64,000 nt of DNA from Belnapia sp. F-4-1 (lineage in GTDB: Bacteria > Pseudomonadota > Alphaproteobacteria > Acetobacterales > Acetobacteraceae). Positions within the stretch are counted from its first letter, which is position 1; each line of letters starts with the position of its first letter. Below the pieces are notes generated by a model that worked only from the letters and a program-made list of their open reading frames with translations, was not told the origin of the DNA and did no database searches. The DNA lies in the NCBI RefSeq assembly GCF_000802185.1, contig NZ_KN676113.1:4049430-4113429 (forward strand), read 5' to 3'. The translations under genes and the position numbers were made by a program. This document shows positions 1 through 8,694 of the stretch, piece by piece.

Positions 1-2
1 CG

Positions 3-485
3 CGCAAGGCGGAGCTCGACCGTGCCTTCGACGCGCTGCGCACCGCACCGGACGAAGGCGGGGCGGCGCTGGTCGAGGGGCGCATCCGGGCGCTCTGGGC
101 GCAGGCGGCCAGCCCCTCGGTGGTGCTGCTGCTCCGCCGCGGCGCCCGCAACCTGGAGGCCCGCCTGCCGAACGAGGCCCTGGAGGACTGCGACGCCGCC
201 ATCACCCTGGCGCCGGATTTCGCAGAGGCTTGGTTCCTCCGGGCCCAGGCCTATCTCGCCGCCGGCGACGGGGCGGCGGCGGCGCGCGACCTGCAAGAGG
301 TGCTGCGGCTGGAGCCGCGGCACTGGCCCGCGCTGCTCGCCCTCGCCACGGTCCAAGATGGGGCAGGGGATGCCCGCGGTGCGTTGCGCAGCCTGACCGC
401 TGCGCTCGCCATCAACCCGAAGATGCCGGGCGGGGCGGCAAGGCTCCGCGAGCAGCGGCGGAGGGCCGAGGGCGAGGCCACTTGA
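3..485 (+). CDS. Tetratricopeptide-repeat protein, C-terminal part (5' end outside window)
   Basis: The frame is open from the first bases, so the start lies upstream of the window. The visible 160 residues contain two TPR-like helical pairs, with blocks such as NEALEDCDAAITLAPDFAEA and AARDLQEVLRLEPRHWPA. Each has the TPR spacing of small residues and the typical acidic/proline end. The last residues are basic and low in complexity. TPR proteins act as protein-binding scaffolds; the partner cannot be told from this fragment. The next gene is on the opposite strand, so this gene ends its transcription unit here. Confidence 0.75.
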   Translation, partial: RKAELDRAFDALRTAPDEGGAALVEGRIRALWAQAASPSVVLLLRRGARNLEARLPNEALEDCDAAITLAPDFAEAWFLRAQAYLAAGDGAAAARDLQEVLRLEPRHWPALLALATVQDGAGDARGALRSLTAALAINPKMPGGAARLREQRRRAEGEAT

Positions 486-502
486 GCGTGAAGGCCATTC
501 CA

Positions 503-577
503 TTGCTGCATAGCAGCAAGGCGGAATGATGAGTGGAATGTCATCTTCCCAGATTCTAGATTGCAAACCTGCAATCT
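503..577. repeat. Two short inverted repeats after the TPR gene
   Basis: A 7-bp perfect dyad (TTGCTGC/GCAGCAA, 3-nt loop, 503-519) and an 8-bp perfect dyad (AGATTGCA/TGCAATCT, 4-nt loop, 558-577) lie in the gap behind the TPR gene. Neither is followed by a T-run. They could end the TPR transcript or form a leader for the small ORF at 622. The function is inferred only. Confidence 0.4.
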
Positions 578-621
578 TCCCTGCCCAGCGGTGCGGGCGG
601 ACGAATCAAGGGCGAGTGGCC

Positions 622-699
622 ATGAACGAACTGATCTCCATGCTGCCCTGGGCCTTTGGCCTGGTGGCTGCGGCGGCGGCCCTGACCCAGTTCCGCTGA
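622..699 (+). CDS. Possible 25-residue membrane miniprotein
   Basis: ATG to TGA encodes 25 residues with a hydrophobic centre (PWAFGLVAAAAAL) flanked by polar ends, which could span or sit on the membrane once. A purine-rich stretch (aagggcgag) lies about 8 bases before the ATG. It stands alone between the TPR gene and a convergent kinase gene. I do not recognise it. It is too short for coding statistics, so it may be a chance ORF. Confidence 0.3.
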   Translation: MNELISMLPWAFGLVAAAAALTQFR

Positions 700-702
700 C
701 CG

Positions 703-3546
703 TCAGCCCTCGATGAGGGCGCGGATCCGGGAGGCAAGGTTGCCTGCTTCGAAAGGTTTGGCGATCAGCGCCATGCCCGGCGCCAGGACTTCGCCCGAGA
801 GCCCAGCCGCATCGGCATAGCCGGTGACGAAGAGCACCTTCAGCCCGGGCCGCTGCTCCCGCGCCAGATCGGCGAGTTGCCGGCCGTTCATCCCGCCCGG
901 CAGGCCGACATCGGTGACCATCAGGTCGAGTTGCCAGTCGCCGCGCAACAGGCGGAGCGCCTCACGCCCGTCGAACGCTTCCAGCGCATGGTAGCCGAGG
1001 TCGTGCAGCACCTCGATCAGCACGCTGCGCACCACCGGCTCATCCTCCACCACCAGCACGGTCTCTCCGGTGCGGGCCGACGGTGCGTCGGCCAGGCCAG
1101 GGCGCGGTCCGGCCCGCGGGGTGCCGCTGGCGGCGCCGGCATGGCGGGGCAGGCAGAGCCGAACGGTGGTGCCCACGCCCGGCGCCGTGCGGATGCCGAC
1201 GGTGCCGCCCGACTGACGGACGAAGCCGTAGATCATCGACAGGCCGAGCCCGGTGCCCTGGCCGGTCGGCTTGGTGGTGAAGAAGGGGTCGAAGGCCCGC
1301 GCCGCGACCGCTGGCGGCATGCCGATGCCGGTATCGCAGACGGTGATGGCGACGTAGTCGCCGGGCGGCGCCTCCTCGCCCGTGTCCAGCCGGGCCTCGG
1401 CGGCGGCGATGGTCAGCCGGCCGCCGCCCGGCATCGCGTCGCGGGCATTGATGACAAGGTTGAGGATGGCGTTCTCGAGCTGGTTCGGGTCGCAGAGCGT
1501 GGCCGGAAGGTCGGGTGCGATCTCGATCGAGAGGGTGATGGCCTCGCCCAGGGTTCGCCGCAGCAGCTCCTCCATGGAGCAGATCAGGGCGGCGGCGTCG
1601 ACGGGGCGCGGGTCAAGCGGCTGGCGGCGGGCGAAGGCGAGGAGCCGCTGGGTCAGCGCCGCCGCCCGCTCGGCCGATTCCGTGGCGGCGGCGACGTAGC
1701 GGCCGGTTTCGGCGATGCGGCCTTCGGCGACCCGCTTCTTCAGCAGGGCGAGGGAGCCGATGATGCCGGTCAGCAGGTTGTTGAAGTCATGCGCGATGCC
1801 GCCGGTCAGCTGGCCGACCGCTTCCATCTTCTGTGCCTGGCGCAGCTGGTCCTCGGCGGCAGCCAGCGCCGCGGCAGCCTCCTTCTCGGCAGTGACGTCG
1901 CGGCCGACGGCATGGATCTGCCCTTCGGCCGGCACCGCGGTCCAGGAGATCCAGCGCCAGCCGCCATCGGCATGGCGGTAGCGATTCTCGAAGCGGAGGG
2001 TAGCGAGGCCATCGGCCAGGCTGCCGATCTGGCCAAGGGTCGCCGCCCTGTCCTCCGGGTGGACCAAGTCGAGGAAGCGGGCGCCGAGCAACGTTGCGGC
2101 GTCCTGGCCGAGCAGCCGCTCCCAGGCCGGGTTGACGGAGGTGATGGTGCCGTCGAACTGGGCCACCAGCATCAGGTCCTGCGAAAGGCGCCACATCCGG
2201 TCGCGCTCGCGCGTCCGCTCCCCGACCCGGGCCTCCAGCTCAGCGTTCAGCGCGCGAAGCGCTGCCTCGGCTTGGCGCTGGTCCTCCACATCGATATTCA
2301 TGCCGACCCAGGACTGCGTCCGCCCCCCGGCATCGAGCAACGGCACGCTGCGGGCGAGGGTCCATCGCCAGCCACCCCCGTGGTGGCGGAGGCGGTATTC
2401 GATCTCGTAGGGGCTGTGGGTGGCGACGCTCTCGCGCCACCGGGCCTCGGCCCCGGCCCTGTCGTCGGGATGGATGGCGGCCAGCCAGCCGAGGCGGGAC
2501 AGCTCGGCTTGGCTCTGGCCCGTGAAGGCGCACCAGGATGGGGAGTCCAGCGACACGGTGCCGCTGGCGTCGGCGGTCCAGACGATCTGGGCCGAGGCCT
2601 CGATCAGGGCGCGGAAGCGGGCCTCGCTCTCCGCCACCGCGGCGGCGGCCCGCTGGCGCTCGGAGATGTCGATGACGGAGCCGATGAAGCCCAGATATTC
2701 GCCCCGCTCGCCGAACCGGGGGACGGCCGTGTCGAGCACCCAGGCGAGGCTGCCATCCGCCCGGCGCAGCCGGTAATCCGCCTGGAACGCCTGCCGCGCG
2801 GCATTGGCCTGGCGAAAGCTGGCCTCGACGCGCGGCCGGTCTTCGGGATGCGAGGTGTCGAGCCAGCCGAAGCCCTCGCCGGAGCCCGGCGCCTGTCCGG
2901 TGAACTCATACCAGCGGCTGTTGAGGTAGCTGCAATGGCCGTCCGGCTCCGTGGTCCAGATCATCACCGGCGCATGGTCCGCCATGGTGCGGAAGCGGGC
3001 TTCGCTCTCTCGCAGCGCCGCCTCCGCCGCGGCGCGCCGGCGGTCGGCGAGAATCCGGCCGGAGGTCTCGGTGCAGACGCAGAACATGCCGGCGACGGTC
3101 CCGTCCTCGTCGCGGACGGGGCTGTAGGAGAAGGTGTACCAGGTATCCTCGGGGTAGCCGTGCCGCTGCATGACGAGATGCATGTCCTCGGCCCAGGTGG
3201 CCTCGCCGGCCAGCGCCCGGTCGACCAGCGGCAGGATGTCCGGCCAGATCTCGGCCCAGACCTCCTGGAAGGGCCGGCCCATGGCGCGCGGATGCTTGGC
3301 CCCGAGGATCGGCTCGTAGCCGTCATTGTAAAGGAAGCCGAGCTGCGGCCCCCAGGCGACGAACATCGGGAAGCGCGAGGCGAGCATCAGCCCGACCACG
3401 GTGCGCAGCGAGGCGGGCCACCCCTCCGGCGGGCCGAGCGGGGATTGCGACCAGTCGAGGCTGCGCATCAGGGCGCCCATGCGCCCGCCTCCCGACAGAA
3501 AGGCGGGCAGCGCAGGCGCCATGGTCTCGGGATACTCGGTCAGCAC
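703..3546 (-). CDS. Hybrid sensor histidine kinase with four PAS-type domains and a receiver
   Basis: A 947-residue cytoplasmic signalling protein with no transmembrane segment seen. An N-terminal PAS-like domain (about 25-165) is followed by two PAS/PAC repeats (about 180-298 and 305-425). A coiled linker leads to a fourth PAS (about 450-555). The HisKA box has GGIAHDFNN with the phospho-acceptor His near 586. The HATPase domain shows the N box ([11 protein letters not shown]), DTGIGMP and GTGLGLS. A C-terminal receiver (about 830-945) has VVEDEP, the acceptor Asp in TDVGLPGG, and KPF. Phosphate should pass from His to the attached receiver. The start taken is GTG at 3546 with a weak GAGG upstream; an in-frame ATG at 3522 is an alternative. 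Its ligand and output are unknown. A strong antisense open frame over it is a shadow. Confidence 0.9.
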   Translation of the reverse strand: MLTEYPETMAPALPAFLSGGGRMGALMRSLDWSQSPLGPPEGWPASLRTVVGLMLASRFPMFVAWGPQLGFLYNDGYEPILGAKHPRAMGRPFQEVWAEIWPDILPLVDRALAGEATWAEDMHLVMQRHGYPEDTWYTFSYSPVRDEDGTVAGMFCVCTETSGRILADRRRAAAEAALRESEARFRTMADHAPVMIWTTEPDGHCSYLNSRWYEFTGQAPGSGEGFGWLDTSHPEDRPRVEASFRQANAARQAFQADYRLRRADGSLAWVLDTAVPRFGERGEYLGFIGSVIDISERQRAAAAVAESEARFRALIEASAQIVWTADASGTVSLDSPSWCAFTGQSQAELSRLGWLAAIHPDDRAGAEARWRESVATHSPYEIEYRLRHHGGGWRWTLARSVPLLDAGGRTQSWVGMNIDVEDQRQAEAALRALNAELEARVGERTRERDRMWRLSQDLMLVAQFDGTITSVNPAWERLLGQDAATLLGARFLDLVHPEDRAATLGQIGSLADGLATLRFENRYRHADGGWRWISWTAVPAEGQIHAVGRDVTAEKEAAAALAAAEDQLRQAQKMEAVGQLTGGIAHDFNNLLTGIIGSLALLKKRVAEGRIAETGRYVAAATESAERAAALTQRLLAFARRQPLDPRPVDAAALICSMEELLRRTLGEAITLSIEIAPDLPATLCDPNQLENAILNLVINARDAMPGGGRLTIAAAEARLDTGEEAPPGDYVAITVCDTGIGMPPAVAARAFDPFFTTKPTGQGTGLGLSMIYGFVRQSGGTVGIRTAPGVGTTVRLCLPRHAGAASGTPRAGPRPGLADAPSARTGETVLVVEDEPVVRSVLIEVLHDLGYHALEAFDGREALRLLRGDWQLDLMVTDVGLPGGMNGRQLADLAREQRPGLKVLFVTGYADAAGLSGEVLAPGMALIAKPFEAGNLASRIRALIEG

Positions 3547-3643
3547 GGCCTCGCAAGACGGGACGCAGCCACCGGACAGGCTCGCCCGGCGGCACCGGAG
3601 CTCAGTTCGTTACGGAATCCTGAACCGCAAGTGGCACGCCCTA

Positions 3644-3949
3644 TCACATGCCAAGGGCGCGCTTGTAGAGGTCGAGCAGCGTCTCCTGCTCCTCCACCTC
3701 GGCCGGCTCCTTCTTCCGCAGCGAGATCAGCGTGCGGACCACCTTGACGTCGAAGCCGGCCGACTTGGCCTCGGCGTAGATGTCCTTGATGTCGTTGGCG
3801 AGCGCCTTGCGCTCCTCCTCCAGCCGCTCGATCCGCTCGATGATCGAGCGCAGCCGGTCGACGGCGATGCCGCCCACCTCCGGGTCCGGATCGGCTTCCT
3901 GGCGGGCGCGGCTGGCGCGGGCTTCGTCCTCGTAGTCGATGTCGCTCAT
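3644..3949 (-). CDS. gapR: GapR family nucleoid-associated protein (DUF2312)
   Basis: A 101-residue protein matching the DUF2312/GapR family. It has an acidic N-terminus, then a long helical region from about residue 28 with [19 protein letters not shown], and the conserved end [13 protein letters not shown] followed by [11 protein letters not shown]. In Caulobacter GapR binds overtwisted DNA ahead of moving polymerases and helps topoisomerases, and the length fits that protein. It lies on the same strand as the kinase downstream but is probably its own unit. The call rests on recalled family features, not on a search. Confidence 0.88.
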   Translation of the reverse strand: MSDIDYEDEARASRARQEADPDPEVGGIAVDRLRSIIERIERLEEERKALANDIKDIYAEAKSAGFDVKVVRTLISLRKKEPAEVEEQETLLDLYKRALGM

Positions 3950-4116
3950 CTGCTGCCTAGCTCCAGGGCGGGCGGCGCTCCTAGACCATGATCGCCGCCA
4001 AGGGAAGCGAGAAACACGGTCTAGTCCGTTGTTTTGTCGCGTGTTTCATGCGGCCGGCCAGACCGGCCCCCGCTGCCCACGCTCCTACCGCGCCCGCGGC
4101 TGGGCAGCAACGACGA

Positions 4117-4425
4117 TCAGCCGTGGCCGGGGTTGGAGGCGGCGAACTGCGCCTTCTGTGCCGCGCTGGCCTCAACCTGATGCTTCGCCTGCCACTCCTT
4201 GTAGGGCATGCCATAGATGATCTCCCGCGCCTCGGGGTCGGCCAGCGGGATGCCCTTCTCCTCGGCGGCGGCGCGGTACCACTTGCTGAGGCAGTTCCGG
4301 CAGAAGCCGGCGAGGTTCATCAGGTCGATGTTCTGCACGTCGGTCCGCTCGCGGAGGTGCTCCACCAGGCGACGGAAGGCGGCGGCCTCGAGTTCGGTGC
4401 GGGTGGCGGGGTCGATGTCGGGCAT
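4117..4425 (-). CDS. DUF1244 family protein
   Basis: A 102-residue protein of the DUF1244 family of alpha- and gammaproteobacteria. The conserved core includes the paired cysteines in FCRNCLSKWY (about residues 41-50) and the YGMPYKEW motif (about 73-80). The CxxC pair and surrounding aromatic residues could bind metal, but no function is established. The ATG at 4425 is preceded by GGGAGAG on the minus strand, which decides this start over an upstream in-frame ATG at 4578. The glycerate kinase gene diverges from it only about 70 bases away, so the two promoters share a short region. Confidence 0.82.
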   Translation of the reverse strand: MPDIDPATRTELEAAAFRRLVEHLRERTDVQNIDLMNLAGFCRNCLSKWYRAAAEEKGIPLADPEAREIIYGMPYKEWQAKHQVEASAAQKAQFAASNPGHG

Positions 4426-4496
4426 GGGGCTCTCCCTCTCGGTCAGGGCCCTAGATGGTCCATACTGGCGCCGAGGCAAAGGGGAGGGGTGAAGGC

Positions 4497-5795
4497 ATGG
4501 CGTCTGGCTTCGACGATCCGCGGGCGCGGGCGGCGCTGCACCGGGTGTTCCAGGCGGCGCTCGCGGCGGCCGACCCACTGACGGCGCTGCCGGCGCATCT
4601 GCCGGAGGCGCCGCGGGGCCGCTGCATCGTCATCGGCGTCGGCAAGGCGGCGGCGAAGATGGCGCTCGCGGTGGAGCGGGCCTGGCCGGATCGGGCGCTC
4701 TCGGGCCTGGTCATCGCAACGCATGGGGCCGATGTGCCGGACCCGCCACAGGGGCGGCGGATCGCGGTGCGCTTCGGCAGCCATCCGGTGCCGGATGCGG
4801 CTGGGGCGGCGGCGGCGGCGGAGATGCTCGGGCTGCTGCGGGGGCTCACGGTCGAGGATCTGGTGCTGTTCCTGGTCTCGGGCGGCGGCTCCTCGCTCTC
4901 GACCCTGCCGGCGGAGGGCCTCTCCCTCGACGACCTCGTGGCGGTGAACCGGGAGCTGCTGCGCTCGGGCGCGCCGATCCAGGAAATGAACTGCATCCGC
5001 AAGCACCTCTCGGCATTCTCCGGCGGGCGGGTGGCGGCGGCGGCGCATCCGGCGCGGGTCGTGACGCTCGCGATCTCCGACGTGCCGGGCGACGACCCCG
5101 CGGTGATCGCCTCCGGCCCGACCGTGCCGGACCCCACCAGCTTCGCCGAGGCGCGGGCGCTGGTCGCGCATTACGGCATGCGGCTGCCGCCCGCCGTGAC
5201 GCGGCATCTGGCGGAGGCGCGTGAGGAGAGCCCGAAGCCGGGCGACCCGCGCCTCGCGGGTGCAGAACTCCGGATGATCGCCACGCCGCTGATGGCGCTC
5301 CGGGCCATGGCGCGGGAGGCGGAGGCGCTGGGCCTCGCGCCGCTGATCCTCGGCGATGCGCTGGAGGGCGAGGCCGCCCAGCTTGGCAAGGTGCTGGCCG
5401 GCATCGCCCGCAGCAGCGCGGCGCATGGGTTGCCGGTCGGGCGGCCGGCGCTGATCCTCTCCGGCGGGGAGACGACGGTGACGCTGCCGGCGGGCGCCTC
5501 CGGGCGGGGCGGGCGGAGCATGGAGGGGCTGCTCGGCCTGGCGCTGGCGCTGGAGGGGCATCCCGGTGTCTGGGCGCTGATGGCGGATACGGACGGAATC
5601 GACGGCCGGTCCGACGCGGCGGGGGCCATCGCCGCGCCGGATACGCTGGCGCGGGCGCGGGCGGCGGGGCTCGATCCGAGGGCGATGTTGGCGGGGCATG
5701 ACAGCTACGGGGTCTTCGCGACGCTCGGAGACCTCATCGTCACCGGACCGACACTGACCAACGTCAACGATGTCCGGGCGATCCTGGTAACTTAA
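4497..5795 (+). CDS. Glycerate 2-kinase (MOFRL / DUF4147 family)
   Basis: A 432-residue type-2 glycerate kinase that phosphorylates D-glycerate to 2-phosphoglycerate. The N-terminal DUF4147 domain shows VIGVGKAAAKMA, the glycine-rich FLVSGGGSSL and a conserved IRKHLS. The C-terminal MOFRL domain shows ILSGGETTVT, GGRSMEG, the DTDGIDG stretch and HDSYGVF. Earlier literature called the family hydroxypyruvate reductase (TtuD). The ATG at 4497 has a GGGGAGGGG ribosome site; an upstream in-frame ATG at 4455 has none. Its product would pass through enolase to PEP, the substrate of the pyruvate kinase immediately downstream. The same pairing is known from ttuD-ttuE tartrate/glycerate loci. Confidence 0.9.
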   Translation: MASGFDDPRARAALHRVFQAALAAADPLTALPAHLPEAPRGRCIVIGVGKAAAKMALAVERAWPDRALSGLVIATHGADVPDPPQGRRIAVRFGSHPVPDAAGAAAAAEMLGLLRGLTVEDLVLFLVSGGGSSLSTLPAEGLSLDDLVAVNRELLRSGAPIQEMNCIRKHLSAFSGGRVAAAAHPARVVTLAISDVPGDDPAVIASGPTVPDPTSFAEARALVAHYGMRLPPAVTRHLAEAREESPKPGDPRLAGAELRMIATPLMALRAMAREAEALGLAPLILGDALEGEAAQLGKVLAGIARSSAAHGLPVGRPALILSGGETTVTLPAGASGRGGRSMEGLLGLALALEGHPGVWALMADTDGIDGRSDAAGAIAAPDTLARARAAGLDPRAMLAGHDSYGVFATLGDLIVTGPTLTNVNDVRAILVT

Positions 5796-5832
5796 TCTAG
5801 CCTTCAAATTTAAGGCGGCGATGGCTATGGGC

Positions 5833-5861
5833 GGGGCAGCTTAAAATCCCTAAGTTGCCCC
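5833..5861. promoter_or_regulatory. Inverted repeat abutting the HTH-pyruvate kinase start (candidate operator)
   Basis: Two 11-bp arms, GGGGCAGCTTA and TAAGTTGCCCC, form a dyad with one mismatch and a 7-bp spacer. The right arm ends one base before the ATG at 5863, and no Shine-Dalgarno sequence lies there. Because the following frame begins with a helix-turn-helix, an autoregulatory operator is an obvious inference. A transcript hairpin over the start codon is the alternative. There is no T-tract, so a terminator for the glycerate kinase gene is less likely. Confidence 0.5.
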
Positions 5862-5862
5862 G

Positions 5863-7506
5863 ATGCGCGACCCAGAACTGGAAGACATCCTGTCCCGGCG
5901 CGGCGCCGTGACCCGCATCGCGACGGCCCTCGGCATCTCCCCCGCTGCCGTGTCGCAGTGGCAGCGCGTGCCCGCGGAGCGGGTTGCCGACCTTTCCCGC
6001 CTGCTCGACCTGCCGCCGCACCGGCTGCGGCCGGACCTCCACAAGACCCCGCTCGAATGGAACACGCCCCGCATGGCCACCCGCATTCCGCTGCGCCGCC
6101 GCCGCCGCACCAAGATCGTCGCGACCCTCGGCCCGGCCAGCTCCACGCCCGAGGTGATCGAACGGCTCTACCGGGCGGGGGCGGATGTGTTCCGGCTGAA
6201 CTTCTCCCACGGGTCGCACGCCGACCATGCCGAGCGCATCTCGATCATCCGGGCGCTGGAGGGGAAGGTGGGGCGGCCGATCGGCATCCTCGCCGACGTG
6301 CAGGGGCCGAAGCTGCGGGTCGGGCGCTTCCAGGGTGGGCGGGTGCAGCTGCAGACCGGCCAGCCCTTCCGCCTCGATCTCAGCCCCAGCCCGGGCGATG
6401 TGCGGCGGGTGCAGCTGCCGCATCCGGAGATCATCAAGGCCGCGCAGATCGGCACCAGCCTGCTGCTCGACGACGGCAAGCTGCGGCTGCGCGTCACGCG
6501 CGTGCGCGAGGACCATCTGGAGACCGAGATCGTGGTCGGCGGACCGCTGTCCGACCGCAAGGGCGTGAACGTCCCCGACGTGGCGCTGCCGATCCCGGCA
6601 CTGACCGAGAAGGACCGGGAGGACCTCGCCTTCGTGCTCGACCGGGGCGTCGAGTATATCGGCCTCAGCTTCGTCCAGCGGCCGGAGGATGTGGCCGAGA
6701 CCAAGGCGATTTGCGCCGGCCGCGCCCTCGTCATGGTCAAGATGGAGAAGCCGCAGGCGGTCGAGAACCTCGATGCCATCATCGCCCTCGCCGATTGCGT
6801 GATGGTGGCGCGCGGTGACCTCGGCGTCGAGCTGCCGCCGGAGGAGGTGCCGCTGGTGCAGAAGCGCATCGTCCGCGCGGCGCGGGCGCTGGGCCGGCCA
6901 GTGGTCGTTGCCACGCAGATGCTGGAAAGCATGATCTCCGCCCCGGCGCCGACCCGGGCCGAGGCCTCGGACGTCGCCACCGCCGTGTTCGACGGGGCGG
7001 ATGCGGTGATGCTTTCGGCCGAGACGGCGGCGGGCCAGTATCCCTTCGAGGCGGTCAACATGATGGACCGAATCGTCGCACGGGTGGAACAGGACCCGGA
7101 TTGGCGCTCGCTCACCGACACTTCGCGGCCCGAGCCAGAGGCGAACAGTGCTGGCGCCATCGCTGCGGCGGCGCGGCAGGTAGCTCATACGATCAAGGCC
7201 CAGGTGATCGCCACCTTCACCTCGACCGGATCGACGACGCTCCGTGTGGCGCGGGAGCGGCCGGACTGCCCGATCCTTGGCCTCACCGCCAGCATGGCGA
7301 GCGCGCGGCGGCTGGCCGTCGTCTGGGGTGTGCATCCGTTGGTCTCGCAGGAGCCGCATTCGATGAGCGACATGGTGGCGAAGGCGCTGCGCGCCGCGCA
7401 GGCCGAGGGTTTCGCCGTGCCCGGGCAGGAGGTGGTGGTGACGGCCGGCGTCCCCTTCGCCACGCCGGGCACGACCAATGCGCTGCGGGTGGCCGCGGTG
7501 AAATAG
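5863..7506 (+). CDS. pyk: Pyruvate kinase with an in-frame N-terminal YdaS/Cro-like HTH domain
   Basis: The frame encodes 547 residues. Residues 1-62 read as a YdaS-type helix-turn-helix: TRIATALGISPAAVSQW gives the HTH, followed by the family end HRLRPDLH. From about residue 71 (ATG 6073) the protein is a normal pyruvate kinase, with KIVATLGPAS, FRLNFSHG, the catalytic lysine in MVKMEKPQA, the metal site MVARGDLGVELP, and the C-terminal regulatory domain ending near GTTNALRV. It makes pyruvate and ATP from PEP. No stop separates the two parts. The internal ATG at 6073 has no evident ribosome site, so either a true fusion or two translated products is possible. The glycerate kinase gene ends 67 bases upstream. 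Confidence 0.88.
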   Translation: MRDPELEDILSRRGAVTRIATALGISPAAVSQWQRVPAERVADLSRLLDLPPHRLRPDLHKTPLEWNTPRMATRIPLRRRRRTKIVATLGPASSTPEVIERLYRAGADVFRLNFSHGSHADHAERISIIRALEGKVGRPIGILADVQGPKLRVGRFQGGRVQLQTGQPFRLDLSPSPGDVRRVQLPHPEIIKAAQIGTSLLLDDGKLRLRVTRVREDHLETEIVVGGPLSDRKGVNVPDVALPIPALTEKDREDLAFVLDRGVEYIGLSFVQRPEDVAETKAICAGRALVMVKMEKPQAVENLDAIIALADCVMVARGDLGVELPPEEVPLVQKRIVRAARALGRPVVVATQMLESMISAPAPTRAEASDVATAVFDGADAVMLSAETAAGQYPFEAVNMMDRIVARVEQDPDWRSLTDTSRPEPEANSAGAIAAAARQVAHTIKAQVIATFTSTGSTTLRVARERPDCPILGLTASMASARRLAVVWGVHPLVSQEPHSMSDMVAKALRAAQAEGFAVPGQEVVVTAGVPFATPGTTNALRVAAVK

Positions 7507-7588
7507 CCGCCGGCGCGGTTTGACCGCGCCTGCCCGCTGTCGCATGCTGGCGCCGGGACGGACCGCCGCAGCGCAAAAGGAATACCCG

Positions 7589-8545
7589 ATGTCCGATGCC
7601 GCCATCCCCCTTCTCGATCTCGGTCCCGCCTTCGCCGGCGAGCCCGGCGCGCTGGAGGCCGCCGCCGCCCGGCTGCGCCATATCTGCGAGACGGTCGGCT
7701 TCCTTTTCATCGCCAACCATGGCGTGCCCTGGTCGCTGGTGGATGCGACCTTCGATGCCGCCGCGCGCTTTCACGCCCAGCCGCTCGAGGCGAAGATGGC
7801 GGTGAAGCTCGACGACGCCATGCAGGGCTACCTGCCCTACAAGAGCAGCACGACGCGGGCCAACGGCCTCGTCGCCGTGCGCAAGCCGAACGAGAACGAG
7901 GCCTTCTTCGTCAATCCGGAGCGCGACCCGGCGCGGCCGGCCAATCGCTGGCCGGAGGCGATGCCCGATTTCCGCGAGGTGACGCTGCGCTACTTCGCGG
8001 CGCTGGAGGCGCTCGCGCTGCGGCTGCTGCCGCTCTATGCCCGGGCGCTCGACATGCCGGCGGACTATTTCACGCCGCTCTGCCAAAAGTCGCTCAGTTC
8101 GCTGCGGCTGACGCATTACCCGCCGGTCGCCTACGGCTCGGATGAGTACGGCATCGCGCCGCATACGGATTCCAGCTTCTTCACGCTGCTGGCGCAGAAT
8201 CCGGTGCCGGGCCTGCAGATCCGCACCCAGGCGGGCGAGTGGATCTCGGCGCCGGTGATCCCGCAGACCTTCGTGGTCAACACCGGCGACGTGCTGAACC
8301 GCTGGACCAACGGGCGCTTCCTGTCCACGCCGCACCGCGCCTTCAACACGATGGATGCGCCGCGCTACGCCATTCCCTACTTCTTCCACCCCGATCCCGA
8401 GACGATGATCGAGGCGCTTCCGACCTGCGTCAGCGAGGCCAATCCGCCGCGCTTCCCGGCGCAGACGGTGGGCGACTACATGGCCTGGTTCCGTGGGCAG
8501 AACTACAACCACTTCCGCAAGGGTGCCGCCGCCGCAGCGGAGTAG
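7589..8545 (+). CDS. 2-oxoglutarate/Fe(II)-dependent oxygenase (isopenicillin N synthase family)
   Basis: A 318-residue oxygenase of the DIOX_N plus 2OG-FeII_Oxy fold. The N-terminal block IPLLDLGPAF and GFLFIANHGV is typical. The iron triad is visible as HTDSSFF (His and Asp) and the later His in STPHRAFN. The 2-oxoglutarate-binding Arg fits in PRYAIPYFF, ten residues after that. The ATG at 7589 has AAAAGGAA in front; an earlier in-frame ATG at 7520 lacks a ribosome site. Such enzymes hydroxylate or cyclise small molecules in the cytoplasm. The substrate is not deducible, and it stands apart from the surrounding glycolytic and transport genes. Confidence 0.85.
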   Translation: MSDAAIPLLDLGPAFAGEPGALEAAAARLRHICETVGFLFIANHGVPWSLVDATFDAAARFHAQPLEAKMAVKLDDAMQGYLPYKSSTTRANGLVAVRKPNENEAFFVNPERDPARPANRWPEAMPDFREVTLRYFAALEALALRLLPLYARALDMPADYFTPLCQKSLSSLRLTHYPPVAYGSDEYGIAPHTDSSFFTLLAQNPVPGLQIRTQAGEWISAPVIPQTFVVNTGDVLNRWTNGRFLSTPHRAFNTMDAPRYAIPYFFHPDPETMIEALPTCVSEANPPRFPAQTVGDYMAWFRGQNYNHFRKGAAAAAE

Positions 8546-8694
8546 CGCATGATCGCCGAAGGCCGGAATGGCCCGAGGCATGACCCATGCGGCAGAACAG
8601 AAAGCCGGACTGCGAGCCGCTCGGGTGATCGCGGATCGTAGTCCGGTGCGGCCAAGAACAGCCAGCCACGGCCCAACGCCCCTGGAGAGCGTCA

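Noticed and set aside
877-3747. 956-codon open frame antisense to the PAS hybrid kinase
   Set aside because: Composition (His/Gln/Arg/Gly-rich, no domains) is that of an antisense shadow in high-GC DNA; the kinase frame has full domain structure.
4443-5807. 454-codon minus-strand frame over the glycerate kinase
   Set aside because: Arg/Pro/His-rich shadow with no motif.
5797-5862. Rho-independent terminator for the glycerate kinase gene at the dyad
   Set aside because: There is no T-run after the right arm and the dyad abuts the next start codon, so an operator or start-site hairpin is more likely.
5797-7716. 639-codon open frame opposite the pyruvate kinase
   Set aside because: No domain, and the plus strand encodes a complete enzyme.
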